This document shows, in pieces, positions 53,039 through 62,398 of a stretch of DNA of 64,000 bases. Numbering within the stretch: position 1 is the first letter of the stretch; each line of letters opens with the position of its first letter. Source of the stretch: JAPOXR01 sp965214695 (lineage in GTDB: Bacteria > Pseudomonadota > Alphaproteobacteria > Rhodobacterales > Rhodobacteraceae); assembly GCA_965214695.1 (NCBI GenBank), contig OZ243967.1, positions 3,697,292 through 3,761,291 on the forward strand, written 5' to 3'. The notes below the pieces were generated by a model. That model was not told where the DNA came from. It worked only from the letters and a program-made list of their open reading frames with translations, and did not search any database. The position numbers and the translations under genes were made by a program.

Positions 53039-54577
53039 ATGAGCATTCAAGCAGCTGAAATTTCGGCAATCCTCAAGGATCAGATCAGGAATTTCGGCCA
53101 GGAGGCGGAAATCGCCGAGGTTGGGCGTGTCCTCAGTGTTGGCGACGGCATTGCCAGGGTATTCGGCCTCGACAATATCCAGGCAGGTGAAATGGTCGAG
53201 TTCCCGGGCGGTATCCGGGGAATGGCGCTGAACCTCGAGGCCGACAATGTCGGCGTGGTGATTTTCGGCGATGACCGCAGCATCGGCGAGGGTGACCGCG
53301 TGAAGCGAACCGAGGCCATCGTCGATGTGCCGGTCGGTGACGAGCTTCTCGGCCGGGTCGTGGATGCGCTCGGTGACCCGATCGACAACAAGGGACCGAT
53401 CAATTCCGCCACCCGTTCGGTTGCGGATGTGAAGGCGCCGGGAATCATTCCGCGCCGCTCGGTGAACGAACCAATGGCGACCGGCCTGAAATCGGTCGAT
53501 GCCATGATCCCGATCGGGCGCGGCCAGCGTGAACTCATCATCGGCGACCGCCAGACCGGCAAGACGGCGCTGGCGCTGGACACCATCCTGAACCAGAAAT
53601 CCTATAATGATGCCGCCGGTAGCGACGAGTCGGTCAAGCTGTACTGCATCTATGTCGCCGTCGGCCAGAAACGCTCGACGGTTGCCCAGCTGGTCAGGCG
53701 GCTGGAGGAAAACGGGGCGATGGAATATTCGATCGTGGTCGCGGCGACCGCATCGGACCCGGCGCCCATGCAATTCCTGGCACCCTATGCGGCAACGGCC
53801 ATGGCCGAGTATTTCCGCGACAATGGACGGCATGCGCTGATCATTTACGACGATCTGTCAAAGCAGGCCGTGGCCTATCGGCAGATGTCGCTGCTGCTGC
53901 GCCGGCCTCCCGGCCGGGAGGCATATCCGGGCGACGTGTTCTACCTGCACTCCCGCCTGCTTGAACGGGCCGCAAAGCTCAACCAGGACAATGGCGGCGG
54001 TTCGCTGACCGCGCTGCCGATCATCGAGACCCAGGCCGGTGACCTGTCGGCCTACATTCCGACCAACGTGATTTCGATTACCGACGGACAGATCTTCCTG
54101 GAGACTGAATTGTTCTACCAGGGCATTCGCCCGGCGGTGAATACCGGGCTGAGCGTCTCCCGGGTGGGTTCATCGGCGCAGACATCGGCGATGAAGTCGG
54201 TTGCCGGCACGGTCAAGCTGGAGCTTGCCCAGTACAGGGAGATGGCGGCCTTCGCCCAGTTCGGGTCCGATCTCGATGCCGCAACCCAGCGTCTGCTCAA
54301 TCGCGGCGCCAGGTTGACCGAACTGATGAAGCAGTCGCAATATTCGCCCCTGACCAATGCCGAGATCGTGTGCATCATCTTCTCGGGAACCCAGGGTTAC
54401 CTGGACAAGCTGGAAATTGGCGATGTGGTTCGCTTCGAACAGGGGCTGCTTGCACATCTTCGCAGCAATCACGCCGATCTACTCGGAGACATCACCAACA
54501 ATGACCGAAAGGTGAGCGGCGAGCTTTCCGACAAGATCAAGACGGCAATTGACGGATTTGCCAAAGATTTCGCGTAA
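53039..54577 (+). CDS. atpA: ATP synthase F1 subunit alpha
   Basis: A 512-aa alpha subunit. Walker A is GDRQTGKTA, the N-terminal beta barrel has VGRVLSVGDGIARVFGLDN, and the catalytic-interface segment around VSRVGSSAQTSAM carries the arginine finger region. It binds nucleotide at the non-catalytic sites and stabilises the catalytic beta sites. Length and start are those usual for the family. It begins directly at the end of atpH and is followed after 27 bp by atpG. Confidence 0.97.
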   Translation: MSIQAAEISAILKDQIRNFGQEAEIAEVGRVLSVGDGIARVFGLDNIQAGEMVEFPGGIRGMALNLEADNVGVVIFGDDRSIGEGDRVKRTEAIVDVPVGDELLGRVVDALGDPIDNKGPINSATRSVADVKAPGIIPRRSVNEPMATGLKSVDAMIPIGRGQRELIIGDRQTGKTALALDTILNQKSYNDAAGSDESVKLYCIYVAVGQKRSTVAQLVRRLEENGAMEYSIVVAATASDPAPMQFLAPYAATAMAEYFRDNGRHALIIYDDLSKQAVAYRQMSLLLRRPPGREAYPGDVFYLHSRLLERAAKLNQDNGGGSLTALPIIETQAGDLSAYIPTNVISITDGQIFLETELFYQGIRPAVNTGLSVSRVGSSAQTSAMKSVAGTVKLELAQYREMAAFAQFGSDLDAATQRLLNRGARLTELMKQSQYSPLTNAEIVCIIFSGTQGYLDKLEIGDVVRFEQGLLAHLRSNHADLLGDITNNDRKVSGELSDKIKTAIDGFAKDFA

Positions 54578-54604
54578 GCTGGCTCGTTCGGGAACCTTGA
54601 AGTC

Positions 54605-55477
54605 ATGCCCAGCCTGAAAGATCTCAAGCTTCGGATCGAAAGCGTCAAGTCGACGCGGAAGATCACCAAGGCCATGCAGATGGTTGCGGCTGCCAAGCTG
54701 CGACGTGCCCAGGAGGCGGCCGAGAATGCCCGGCCGTATGCCGGACGGATGTCGACACTGATGGCCAATCTTGCCGCCTCGACAAAGGGCGCGTCATCGG
54801 CACCGCCGATCCTTGCCGGTACCGGCAAGGATGACGTGCATCTGCTGGTGGTGGCCACTGCCGAGCGCGGCCTTTGCGGTGCCTTCAACTCCTCGATCGT
54901 GCGCATGGTGCGGACCCACGCCGCCGGATTGCTGGAGAATGGCAAGGATGTCCGCATCCTCACCATTGGCAAGAAGGGCCGGGAGCAGCTCAAGCGCGAC
55001 CATCAGGATCGGTTTGTCGATCATGTTGATCTTTCGGGACATCGCAGCGTTGGCTATCCGGTCGCCGAGGAGATTTCCCGGACACTGCTCGGCATGTTCG
55101 AGGATGGCGAATTTGACGTGGCGACAATTTTCTACAGCCAGTTCAAGTCGGTGATTTCGCAGACCCCGACTGCCGAACAGCTGGTGCCGGTCCGGGCAGA
55201 AGCGGATGACGATGCATTGGTTCCGTTCTACAATTACGAGCCGGACGAGGCGGAAATCCTGGCCGACTTGTTGCCCAGGGCGGTGGCCAACCGGGTATTC
55301 ACGGCATTGCTGGAGAATGCAGCATCGGAGCAGGGATCGCGAATGTCGGCGATGGACAATGCGACGCGCAATGCCGGCGACATGATCGATCGGTTGACAA
55401 TCGTCTACAACCGGTCACGGCAGGCCGCGATCACCAAGGAACTGATTGAAATCATATCGGGTGCGGAAGCACTCTGA
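54605..55477 (+). CDS. atpG: ATP synthase F1 subunit gamma
   Basis: A 290-aa gamma subunit, the rotor shaft. The N-terminal helix is MPSLKDLKLRIESVKSTRKI and the C-terminal helix ends SRQAAITKELIEIISGAEAL, together forming the coiled coil inside the alpha-beta ring; ERGLCGAFN is in the middle Rossmann-like part. Position in atpHAGDC and length are normal. The spacing to atpD is 17 bp. Confidence 0.96.
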   Translation: MPSLKDLKLRIESVKSTRKITKAMQMVAAAKLRRAQEAAENARPYAGRMSTLMANLAASTKGASSAPPILAGTGKDDVHLLVVATAERGLCGAFNSSIVRMVRTHAAGLLENGKDVRILTIGKKGREQLKRDHQDRFVDHVDLSGHRSVGYPVAEEISRTLLGMFEDGEFDVATIFYSQFKSVISQTPTAEQLVPVRAEADDDALVPFYNYEPDEAEILADLLPRAVANRVFTALLENAASEQGSRMSAMDNATRNAGDMIDRLTIVYNRSRQAAITKELIEIISGAEAL

Positions 55478-55494
55478 GCAACTGGAGAACAAGC

Positions 55495-56925
55495 ATGGCG
55501 GAAGTTGCAGCAACCGGGAAGGTCACCCAGGTTATCGGCGCGGTGGTGGATGTGCGTTTTGACGACCATCTTCCCGAGATCCTGAATGCCCTGGAGACGA
55601 CCAATCACGGGCGAAGACTTGTTCTCGAGGTCGCCCAGCATCTCGGCGAGAACACCGTTCGCACCATTGCCATGGATTCGACCGAGGGCATGGTCCGGGG
55701 GCAGGGTGTTGCCGATTCCGGCGGTCCGATCACAGTTCCGGTCGGCGATCCGACTTTGGGAAGAATCATGAACGTGGTTGGCGAGTCGGTCGACGAGAAG
55801 GGGCCGGTCGAATCGGATGAACGCAGGGCCATTCACCAGCCGGCGCCGGAATATGCCGAGCAGTCGACCGAGACGGAAATCCTGGTCACCGGCATCAAGG
55901 TCATCGACCTGCTGGCACCCTATGCCAAGGGCGGCAAGATTGGCCTGTTCGGCGGGGCCGGCGTCGGCAAGACGGTGCTGATCCAGGAGTTGATCAACAA
56001 CATTGCCAAGGTGCATGCCGGGTATTCGGTGTTTGCCGGGGTCGGTGAAAGAACCCGGGAAGGCAATGACCTCTACCACGAATTCATTGAATCCGGCGTC
56101 ATCAACATCGATGAGCTCGACAAGTCGAAGGTGGCGCTGGTCTACGGCCAGATGAACGAGCCGCCCGGCGCCCGGGCGCGGGTCGGCCTGACCGGCCTCA
56201 CCCTTGCCGAACAGTTCCGCGACCAGTCGGGAACCGATGTGCTGTTTTTCGTCGACAACATCTTCCGCTTCACCCAGGCCGGGTCGGAAGTGTCCGCCCT
56301 CCTGGGCCGCATTCCGTCGGCGGTCGGCTACCAGCCAACCCTGGCCACCGATATGGGCGCCCTGCAGGAGAGGATTACCTCGACCCGCTCCGGGTCGATC
56401 ACCTCGGTGCAGGCAATCTACGTGCCGGCCGATGATTTGACCGACCCGGCGCCAGCAACGTCCTTTGCCCACCTTGACGCCACCACGGTGTTGTCGAGGG
56501 CGATTTCCGAGCTCGGAATCTACCCGGCGGTCGATCCGCTCGATTCCACGTCACGAATCCTGGACCCGGCCGTGGTCGGCGAGGAGCACTACAAGGTTGC
56601 CCGCGATGTCCAGGGAATCCTGCAGCGATACAAATCCCTGCAGGACATCATCGCCATTCTTGGAATGGATGAGCTGTCGGAAGAAGACAAGATCACCGTC
56701 TCGCGGGCAAGGAAACTCCAGCGCTTCCTGTCACAACCATTTGACGTCGCCCAGGTTTTTACCGGCTCACCCGGTGTCCAGGTTCCCCTGGACGTGACCA
56801 TCGACAGTTTTCGCCGGGTGGTTGCTGGCGAGTTTGACCATTTGCCGGAAGCCGCCTTTTACATGGTCGGCAGCATCGACGAGGTTGTCGCCAAGGCAGA
56901 GCAACTGGCGCAGGAAGCGGCCTGA
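55495..56925 (+). CDS. atpD: ATP synthase F1 subunit beta
   Basis: A 476-aa catalytic beta subunit. Walker A is GGAGVGKTV, the catalytic glutamate region is GERTREGNDLYHE, Walker B is VLFFVDNIFRF, and the DELSEED loop appears as DELSEEDK. All catalytic residues seem intact. The ATG at 55495 follows CTGGAGAACAAGC. atpC follows after 25 bp. Confidence 0.97.
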   Translation: MAEVAATGKVTQVIGAVVDVRFDDHLPEILNALETTNHGRRLVLEVAQHLGENTVRTIAMDSTEGMVRGQGVADSGGPITVPVGDPTLGRIMNVVGESVDEKGPVESDERRAIHQPAPEYAEQSTETEILVTGIKVIDLLAPYAKGGKIGLFGGAGVGKTVLIQELINNIAKVHAGYSVFAGVGERTREGNDLYHEFIESGVINIDELDKSKVALVYGQMNEPPGARARVGLTGLTLAEQFRDQSGTDVLFFVDNIFRFTQAGSEVSALLGRIPSAVGYQPTLATDMGALQERITSTRSGSITSVQAIYVPADDLTDPAPATSFAHLDATTVLSRAISELGIYPAVDPLDSTSRILDPAVVGEEHYKVARDVQGILQRYKSLQDIIAILGMDELSEEDKITVSRARKLQRFLSQPFDVAQVFTGSPGVQVPLDVTIDSFRRVVAGEFDHLPEAAFYMVGSIDEVVAKAEQLAQEAA

Positions 56926-56950
56926 CGGGGCAGGAAGGTTGGCAGGATCC

Positions 56951-57334
56951 ATGCAGTTTGACCTGGTATCGCCGGAGCGGAGCGTCGCTTCGCGCCAGGC
57001 AGAATCGGTCGAGGTTCCAGGCGCCGATGGCGACATGACCGTCATGGCCGACCATGCCTCGCTGGTCACAACCCTGCGTCCGGGCATCATCCGGGCCAAT
57101 TCACCGGAATCCACGGATGAATTCGTGGTGACCGGGGGCTTCGTCGAAATCTCCGAAGACGGAATCTCGATTCTTGCTGAACAGGCGGTGCCGATATCCG
57201 AGGCAAGCCCGGCCATGGTCGACGCCATCATTTCCAGGGAAATGGAAGACATCAAGGCGCTCGAAGGCGCCCGCCGGGATTCGGCGGACACCCGCATCGC
57301 CTGCCTGAAGGAACTCTCGGCTAGACTTGGATAG
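56951..57334 (+). CDS. atpC: ATP synthase F1 subunit epsilon
   Basis: A 127-aa epsilon subunit. It begins MQFDLVSPERSVASRQAESV and has the family's GDMTVMADHASLVTTLRPG segment, then the C-terminal helical part that can inhibit ATP hydrolysis. ATG 56951 stands behind AGGAAGGTTGGCAGGATCC. It is the last gene of the operon; no strong terminator was seen directly after it. Confidence 0.94.
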   Translation: MQFDLVSPERSVASRQAESVEVPGADGDMTVMADHASLVTTLRPGIIRANSPESTDEFVVTGGFVEISEDGISILAEQAVPISEASPAMVDAIISREMEDIKALEGARRDSADTRIACLKELSARLG

Positions 57335-57932
57335 GAGTTCGTGCCGGCGCGGCGAGGGAAGCCACCGCCCTTTCTGCCGCACTGCCGGATCGACACCGCG
57401 CCTTCGGCATGGCGGCGTTGCAGGCAGGGTTGACCATTTGCAACATTGATGACGGCTCGCACCGGCCGTTGCCGGCCGACTCAGTTCCGTTTCGATCATG
57501 ATCAAGGGAGCCGCCAGCAATTGTGTGGCACCGGTTGGGCCCAGTCATTCGCTCCGCAATCGCCCGGCAGCAGAGTCGCTCGAAACGACGGGGCAACTCC
57601 AGGAGCCGACCGGAATTCGCCGCCGGCGGTTCGGGCTCACGCTTGCGTCAGCCATTGGCAAAGCTGTGGAAGGCGTGCCGGATGGCCGATTGCGACAACG
57701 CGCCGATCTGGCCGAGACGCATCTGGGCTGCATTGCCGACCGAACAATGACCGCCATGTCCTTTCGGGGAATTGCAGGCCACGTCGGGCGGGGCCGCAGG
57801 CAGCTACAAACCTCTCCTTGGCGTCCACGTGGCGGCGCCAGTCGCAGGTTCTCGGTCGACCAGGCCAAAACTCGGCTGGCTGGTTCAGATGATCCGGGAG
57901 AGTGTTCGATTCCGGGCGGCGGGTTGCCGGCC
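57335..57932. other. Intergenic stretch between convergent atpC and prs
   Basis: About 600 bp without a supported gene. Several overlapping frames on both strands are open, none with a family or good start. I found no convincing terminator hairpin with a U-tract. Confidence 0.4.
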
Positions 57933-58943
57933 TCAGGTCAGCCTTGCGTAGAGCCAGGCGAGGGTTTTCGATTCGAACAGGGAAGATATCGAGGTGCCGT
58001 TGGCAATGTTGAGGATTGCCTGCGAAAACAGCGGCGCCGTCGGCAGGATGCGTAGCTTGGGTGATGCCTCGATTTCATCGCGCGGTGCGATGGTGTCTGT
58101 GATGACCAGGCTGGTCAGCTTGGATGCCTCCACCTTCTTCAGCGCATCCTTGGACATGACGCCATGGGTGACGAAGGCGTGAACCTCTCTGGCACCGCGG
58201 GTCAGAAGCAGGTCCGCGGCCTTGCAGAGCGTCCCGGCGGTGTCGCAGATATCATCGACGATGATGCAGGTTCGGTCGGCGACTTCCCCGATCACCGTCA
58301 TTTCGGAGACCTCGCCCCTGCCGGCGCGCCGCTTGTCGACCACCGACAGACCGGCCCCGAGACGCTGGGCAAGCTCCCTGGCCCTGCCGACACCACCGAC
58401 ATCGGGTGAGACCAGCACGATTTCGTCAAGCCGGTCGGAAAATTTCGACGAAATATCCAGGGAGAAAATCGGCGATGCGTAGAGGTTGTCGACCGGGATG
58501 TCGAAAAACCCCTGCAGCTGGGCCGAATGCAGATCCATGGTCAATACCCTGGATATGCCGGCCTGCGTCAGCAGGTTCGCCACCAGCTTGGCCGAAATCG
58601 GCGTTCGGGCCTTGGTCCGCCGGTCCTGCCTGGCATAGCCGAAATACGGGATCACCGCGGTAACCCGCCTGGCCGAGGACCGGCGCAGCGCATCGGCAAT
58701 GATCAGGATCTCCATCAAGTGGTCATTGGCGGGCTTCGAGGTTGGCTGGACCACGAACATGTCCTCGTCACGGACATTTTCATAGATTTCGACATACACC
58801 TCTTCGTCGTTGAAGCGCTCGACCTTTGCGTCGACCAGGGAAATCTCGTGTCCGCCCTGGCCGGACATGTATTCGGTGATCCTTGTGGCGAGAGGAAGGT
58901 TGGCGTTTCCGGCAATGACCTTGGGTTCAACCTGTCTGGGCAT
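57933..58943 (-). CDS. prs: Ribose-phosphate pyrophosphokinase (PRPP synthetase)
   Basis: A 336-aa class I PRPP synthetase. Landmarks are AKVERFNDEEVYVEI, the flexible catalytic loop YARQDRRTKARTPISAKLVA, DLHSAQLQGFF and the PRPP-binding signature CIIVDDICDTAGTL. It makes PRPP from ribose 5-phosphate and ATP for nucleotide, histidine and tryptophan synthesis. The start ATG 58943 gives a slightly long N-terminus compared with the usual 310-320 residues, owing to extra residues before IAGNANLPLA and an insertion GQGGHEISLVD. Minus strand, convergent with the atp operon. Confidence 0.94.
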   Translation of the reverse strand: MPRQVEPKVIAGNANLPLATRITEYMSGQGGHEISLVDAKVERFNDEEVYVEIYENVRDEDMFVVQPTSKPANDHLMEILIIADALRRSSARRVTAVIPYFGYARQDRRTKARTPISAKLVANLLTQAGISRVLTMDLHSAQLQGFFDIPVDNLYASPIFSLDISSKFSDRLDEIVLVSPDVGGVGRARELAQRLGAGLSVVDKRRAGRGEVSEMTVIGEVADRTCIIVDDICDTAGTLCKAADLLLTRGAREVHAFVTHGVMSKDALKKVEASKLTSLVITDTIAPRDEIEASPKLRILPTAPLFSQAILNIANGTSISSLFESKTLAWLYARLT

Positions 58944-59194
58944 GACCAAGCTCCCGAGTGGAGTAGTGTGACTGATTCCCGGCGGTCGCCTTTCGGCGTC
59001 CCCTCTATAGCATCCGCACCCCGGAATTCCACAGCAAGTTCGACGAATCCGGGCCTGCCATGCCGACATGCGCTGGCGGGCCGCATCCTGCTTCGAAAGC
59101 GGTTGAACCGTCGGGCGAAATCACCCAGAACCACAGAAATGAATCGATGTCGGCCCGCCTGCCACAGGCAGGGGGCCCGCCGGGAGGATCACGC

Positions 59195-59800
59195 ATGCCA
59201 GGGATCGACTATTTCTTCTCGGTGCTGTCGCCATTCACCTACCTGGCCGGCGACAGGCTGGAGAGGATTGCCAACCGCCATCGGGCGAAGGTGTCCTACC
59301 GGCCGATGGACATCATGGAGGTGTTTGCCCGAACCGGCGGAACCCCACCCAGGGACCGGCACCCGGCAAGACAGGCCTACCGGCTGCAGGATCTGACGAG
59401 AATTGCCAGCCATTCCGGCCTCGATTTCAACCTGCATCCCCAGTTCTGGCCCACCGATCCGGTGCCGGCATCGCTGGCGATCATCGGCGCCGCCAGCCGT
59501 GGTGGCGGGGATACCGGGTTAATGTGTCGGCATATCTTGCGGGCCTGCTGGGCCGAGAACAGGAATATTGCCCTGGAGGATGTCGTGACAGACTGTCTCG
59601 AACGGGCCGGCTTTGCCGCCGATCTGGCATCGGTCGGAGGTGATGGTCTGGAATCGGACTCCCTGGCGCGGACCTACGCTGCCAATACCGGGGAGGCGAT
59701 CGAGCTGGGTGTCTTCGGGTCTCCGACCTATGTCGCGGGCGACCAGCTTTTCTGGGGGCAGGACCGGCTGGACCATCTCGATTCCTGGCTGGGCAGTTAG
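59195..59800 (+). CDS. DsbA-family protein, 2-hydroxychromene-2-carboxylate isomerase-like
   Basis: A 201-aa thioredoxin-fold protein of the HCCA isomerase/kappa-GST type. It begins MPGIDYFFSVLSPFTYLAGD, the family pattern with Ser in the glutathione-activating position, and has GVFGSPTYVAGDQLFWGQDR near the end, the cis-proline region. GGGAGG lies before the ATG at 59195, which settles the start. Members isomerise aromatic catabolites or act as glutathione-dependent oxidoreductases; no aromatic pathway genes are nearby, so the substrate is open. It overlaps the convergent threonine aldolase gene by 4 bp. Confidence 0.85.
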   Translation: MPGIDYFFSVLSPFTYLAGDRLERIANRHRAKVSYRPMDIMEVFARTGGTPPRDRHPARQAYRLQDLTRIASHSGLDFNLHPQFWPTDPVPASLAIIGAASRGGGDTGLMCRHILRACWAENRNIALEDVVTDCLERAGFAADLASVGGDGLESDSLARTYAANTGEAIELGVFGSPTYVAGDQLFWGQDRLDHLDSWLGS

Positions 59801-60861
59801 CCGGAGCCGACACCTGCCAGGCATTCGAGGAAGTCGTCCACCTCATCATCCGAGGTTGCCCAGTTGCAAACCAGGCGAGCGGAAAGCGGCTCGTCATCAT
59901 CGCCTTCCAGCTTCTGCGAGGGCGGCCAGAGATAGTAGCTGGCCCCTGAATCGAGGGCGTGGCGATGCAGTCGGCGGGGCATGGTGACAAAAACCATGTT
60001 GGCATCAGCCGGATGGTCGATGCCGACCCCGCCGAGATCACGCAACCCGCGGCACAGCCTTCCGGCCTGCAGATTGGCATTGGCGGCCAGCGACAGCCAC
60101 AAACCGTCGGCAAGGTAGGCTGCCATCTGGGCCGACAGGAACCGGTGCTTGGAAAAGAGGTGACCGCCACGCTTTCGGCGCAGCTCGAATTCCCAGGCCA
60201 GCCCTTCATCGAAGATGATCACCGCCTCCGTGCCCAGGAGGCCGTTCTTGGTTCCGCCGAAGGAGAGAATGTCCACCCCGGCTTTCCAGCTCATCTCGGC
60301 CGGCGAGCATCCGGCGCTGACCAGCGAATTGGCAAACCTGGCGCCATCCATGTGGCAGGGGAGTCCAAATTCCCGTGCCATCCCGGTCAGGCATGCGATG
60401 TCAGCCGGACTGTAGACGGCGCCATTCTCGGTGGCATTGGTAATTGACAGGGCGCCGGGTTGGACATTGTGGACGCCGACCGGAGCCGCAGTTTCGAGGG
60501 CGGTTCGCAGCGAGTCCGGCGAGATCATGGCATGATCTCCGTCCAGCAGCGTCAGCTTGGCGCCGCCGGTGTAGAATTCCGGGGAACCGCACTCGTCCTC
60601 CTCCACATGCGAATGACGGTGACAATAGATGGTCGCCCAGGGCGGGCAGAGGCAGGCCAGGCCAAGCGCATTGGCCGCGGTCCCGGTTGCGACCAGCAAT
60701 GCCCGCGCCTCCGGCGCCTCGAATTGGCGCCGGATTTCGTCCTGGACAGTCTCCATGAACAGGTCGGCGCCGTAGGAGGCAGCATGGCCCTGGTTGGCCC
60801 GCAGCACCGCGTCCATGATCTGCGGTGCTGCCGGTCCGGAATTGTCGGAGGAAAAATTCAT
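59797..60861 (-). CDS. Low-specificity L-threonine aldolase
   Basis: A 354-aa fold type I PLP enzyme of the threonine aldolase family. The start MNFSSDNSGPAAPQIMDAV and YGADLFMETVQDE are typical, HMDGARFANSLVSAG contains the PLP-contacting Asp, and the Schiff-base lysine is in SFGGTKNGLLG. It cleaves L-threonine or L-allo-threonine to glycine and acetaldehyde. It starts directly after the stop of the YcgN-family gene region boundary (60862) and shares orientation with ycgN, ribF and the HAD gene, so one minus-strand operon is likely. Confidence 0.9.
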   Translation of the reverse strand: MNFSSDNSGPAAPQIMDAVLRANQGHAASYGADLFMETVQDEIRRQFEAPEARALLVATGTAANALGLACLCPPWATIYCHRHSHVEEDECGSPEFYTGGAKLTLLDGDHAMISPDSLRTALETAAPVGVHNVQPGALSITNATENGAVYSPADIACLTGMAREFGLPCHMDGARFANSLVSAGCSPAEMSWKAGVDILSFGGTKNGLLGTEAVIIFDEGLAWEFELRRKRGGHLFSKHRFLSAQMAAYLADGLWLSLAANANLQAGRLCRGLRDLGGVGIDHPADANMVFVTMPRRLHRHALDSGASYYLWPPSQKLEGDDDEPLSARLVCNWATSDDEVDDFLECLAGVGSG

Positions 60862-61359
60862 TCAGCGGTCCTTGATTGCATAGTCCTCAAGGTCATCCAT
60901 GTTGATCTCCGTCTCCGAAACCGTGCGGCCGCGGACCGAAATTCCCGCCTCGTGCACCGTCTCCCGGCTCCCGGACAGCAAGTGGTGCCACGGATGCAGC
61001 GGCTTGCCCTCATGCAGCAGGCGGTAGGCGCAGGTGCTGGGCATCCAGTCCATGACCTCGTCCAGGGAGTCTGGCTTGAGCACGATGCAATCCTTGACGA
61101 TCCGGGTTCGCGCCTCGTAGTGGCGGCATTGACAGCGTTCGAGATCAAGCAGGCGGCAGGCGACATTGGTCCAGTTGATCTCGTTGGACCCGTCCTCGCC
61201 GAATTTGAGGAGGCAGCACAGCCCGCACCCGTCGCAAAGCGCCTCCCATTCCTTCCTGTTCAGCTCCTGCAGGGAATGTCTCTCCCAGAATTTCTCCCGC
61301 AGGTCGCCGCCTGCTCCGAGCCCGAGCGATCGGACGATCTTTGCCAGCAGGCTATGCAT
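60862..61359 (-). CDS. YcgN family cysteine-cluster protein (UPF0260)
   Basis: A 165-aa protein with the family cysteine cluster: CDGCGLCC, then NVACRLLDLERCQCRHYEAR, and later CIVL. These are thought to bind zinc or an iron-sulfur centre. FWERHSLQELNRKEWEALCD near residue 25 is the characteristic beginning. The function is unknown. Its 3' end abuts the threonine aldolase start and its 5' end overlaps ribF by 8 bp, so the three are translated from one message. Confidence 0.9.
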   Translation of the reverse strand: MHSLLAKIVRSLGLGAGGDLREKFWERHSLQELNRKEWEALCDGCGLCCLLKFGEDGSNEINWTNVACRLLDLERCQCRHYEARTRIVKDCIVLKPDSLDEVMDWMPSTCAYRLLHEGKPLHPWHHLLSGSRETVHEAGISVRGRTVSETEINMDDLEDYAIKDR

Positions 61360-62293
61360 GGGTCTTCAGCACTTCCCGGGAAATCCGGCAATCCCGCTTC
61401 ATCTGTTCGACCAAATCCTCGACCGAGGAAAAGGCCAGTTCCGGTCGCTGGTGCTCGACCAGGGCAACGGAGATCTGCGCACCATAGATGTCGCCGTCGA
61501 AGTCATGAATGAATACTTCGAGATTTGGATGGTTCGTGCCGAAAGTTGGCCGCACCCCGATCGAGGTCGAGCCTTGGTAGGCTCCGGCATGTTGGCCGTC
61601 CTGGATTTCGACCAGCGAGGCATAGACGCCGAAGAGCGGCGGGTGGAGTCCTTCCAGCGAAATATTGGCAGTGGGGAATCCGAATTCGCGCCCGCGGCGC
61701 TGGCCGGTACCGACCTGGCCGTCGATCCGGTGCCAGTGGCCGAGGATGTGCGCCGCCTCGCCAACCTTTCCGGCCGACAGCGCCTTCCTGATGGCGGTGG
61801 AGGAATACGGCTCCTCGGCGCCGCCGGAAATCGGCACGATGGTGGTCGAGAACTCCAGCTCCTCCCCAATTCGGCGCAGCATGTCGGAATCGCCCGATCG
61901 TCCCTTGCCGAAACGAAAATCGCCGCCGACCACGGCCCGTGAAATTCCGAGCCCGGCGGCCAGTACCTGCTTGCAAAACTCCTCGGCGCCCAGGCCGGCA
62001 AGACCGGCATCGAACGGAAGTTCGAACAGCGTATCGATGCCGAGCGTTTGCAGACGGCGGGCCTTGCTGCTGGCATTCATCAGTCGGAACGGTGCGCCGT
62101 CCGGGTTGATATGCTGGCGGGGATGTGGCTCGAACGTGACCACTGATACCCGGCCCCCCTCTCGTTCGGCATGCTCGCCGGCAGCCCGTATGACTTCAAG
62201 GTGACCACGATGCACGCCGTCAAAATTGCCGATGGCAGCCACGCTGCCGCGATGCCGGTCGGGAATGTCACTGTACTGCCTGAATATTTGCAT
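61352..62293 (-). CDS. ribF: Bifunctional riboflavin kinase / FAD synthetase
   Basis: A 313-aa RibF. The N-terminal nucleotidyltransferase domain has AIGNFDGVHRGH, and SSTAIRKALSAG marks the end of that domain. The C-terminal kinase domain has GRELGFPTAN-like GREFGFPTANISL and GVYASLVEIQDG. It makes FMN and then FAD, the cofactor needed by Tmm and many other enzymes. The C-terminus overlaps the YcgN-family gene by 8 bp. Confidence 0.94.
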   Translation of the reverse strand: MQIFRQYSDIPDRHRGSVAAIGNFDGVHRGHLEVIRAAGEHAEREGGRVSVVTFEPHPRQHINPDGAPFRLMNASSKARRLQTLGIDTLFELPFDAGLAGLGAEEFCKQVLAAGLGISRAVVGGDFRFGKGRSGDSDMLRRIGEELEFSTTIVPISGGAEEPYSSTAIRKALSAGKVGEAAHILGHWHRIDGQVGTGQRRGREFGFPTANISLEGLHPPLFGVYASLVEIQDGQHAGAYQGSTSIGVRPTFGTNHPNLEVFIHDFDGDIYGAQISVALVEHQRPELAFSSVEDLVEQMKRDCRISREVLKTHA

Positions 62294-62398
62294 GATGCCG
62301 CTTTAGCCTCGCCGGCAATCCCGTGCAATCACCGCCATTCTCCATACAGGCAGGCGTTGCCGGATGACATGCGCCGATGCTGGAGGCGCATGGCAGCG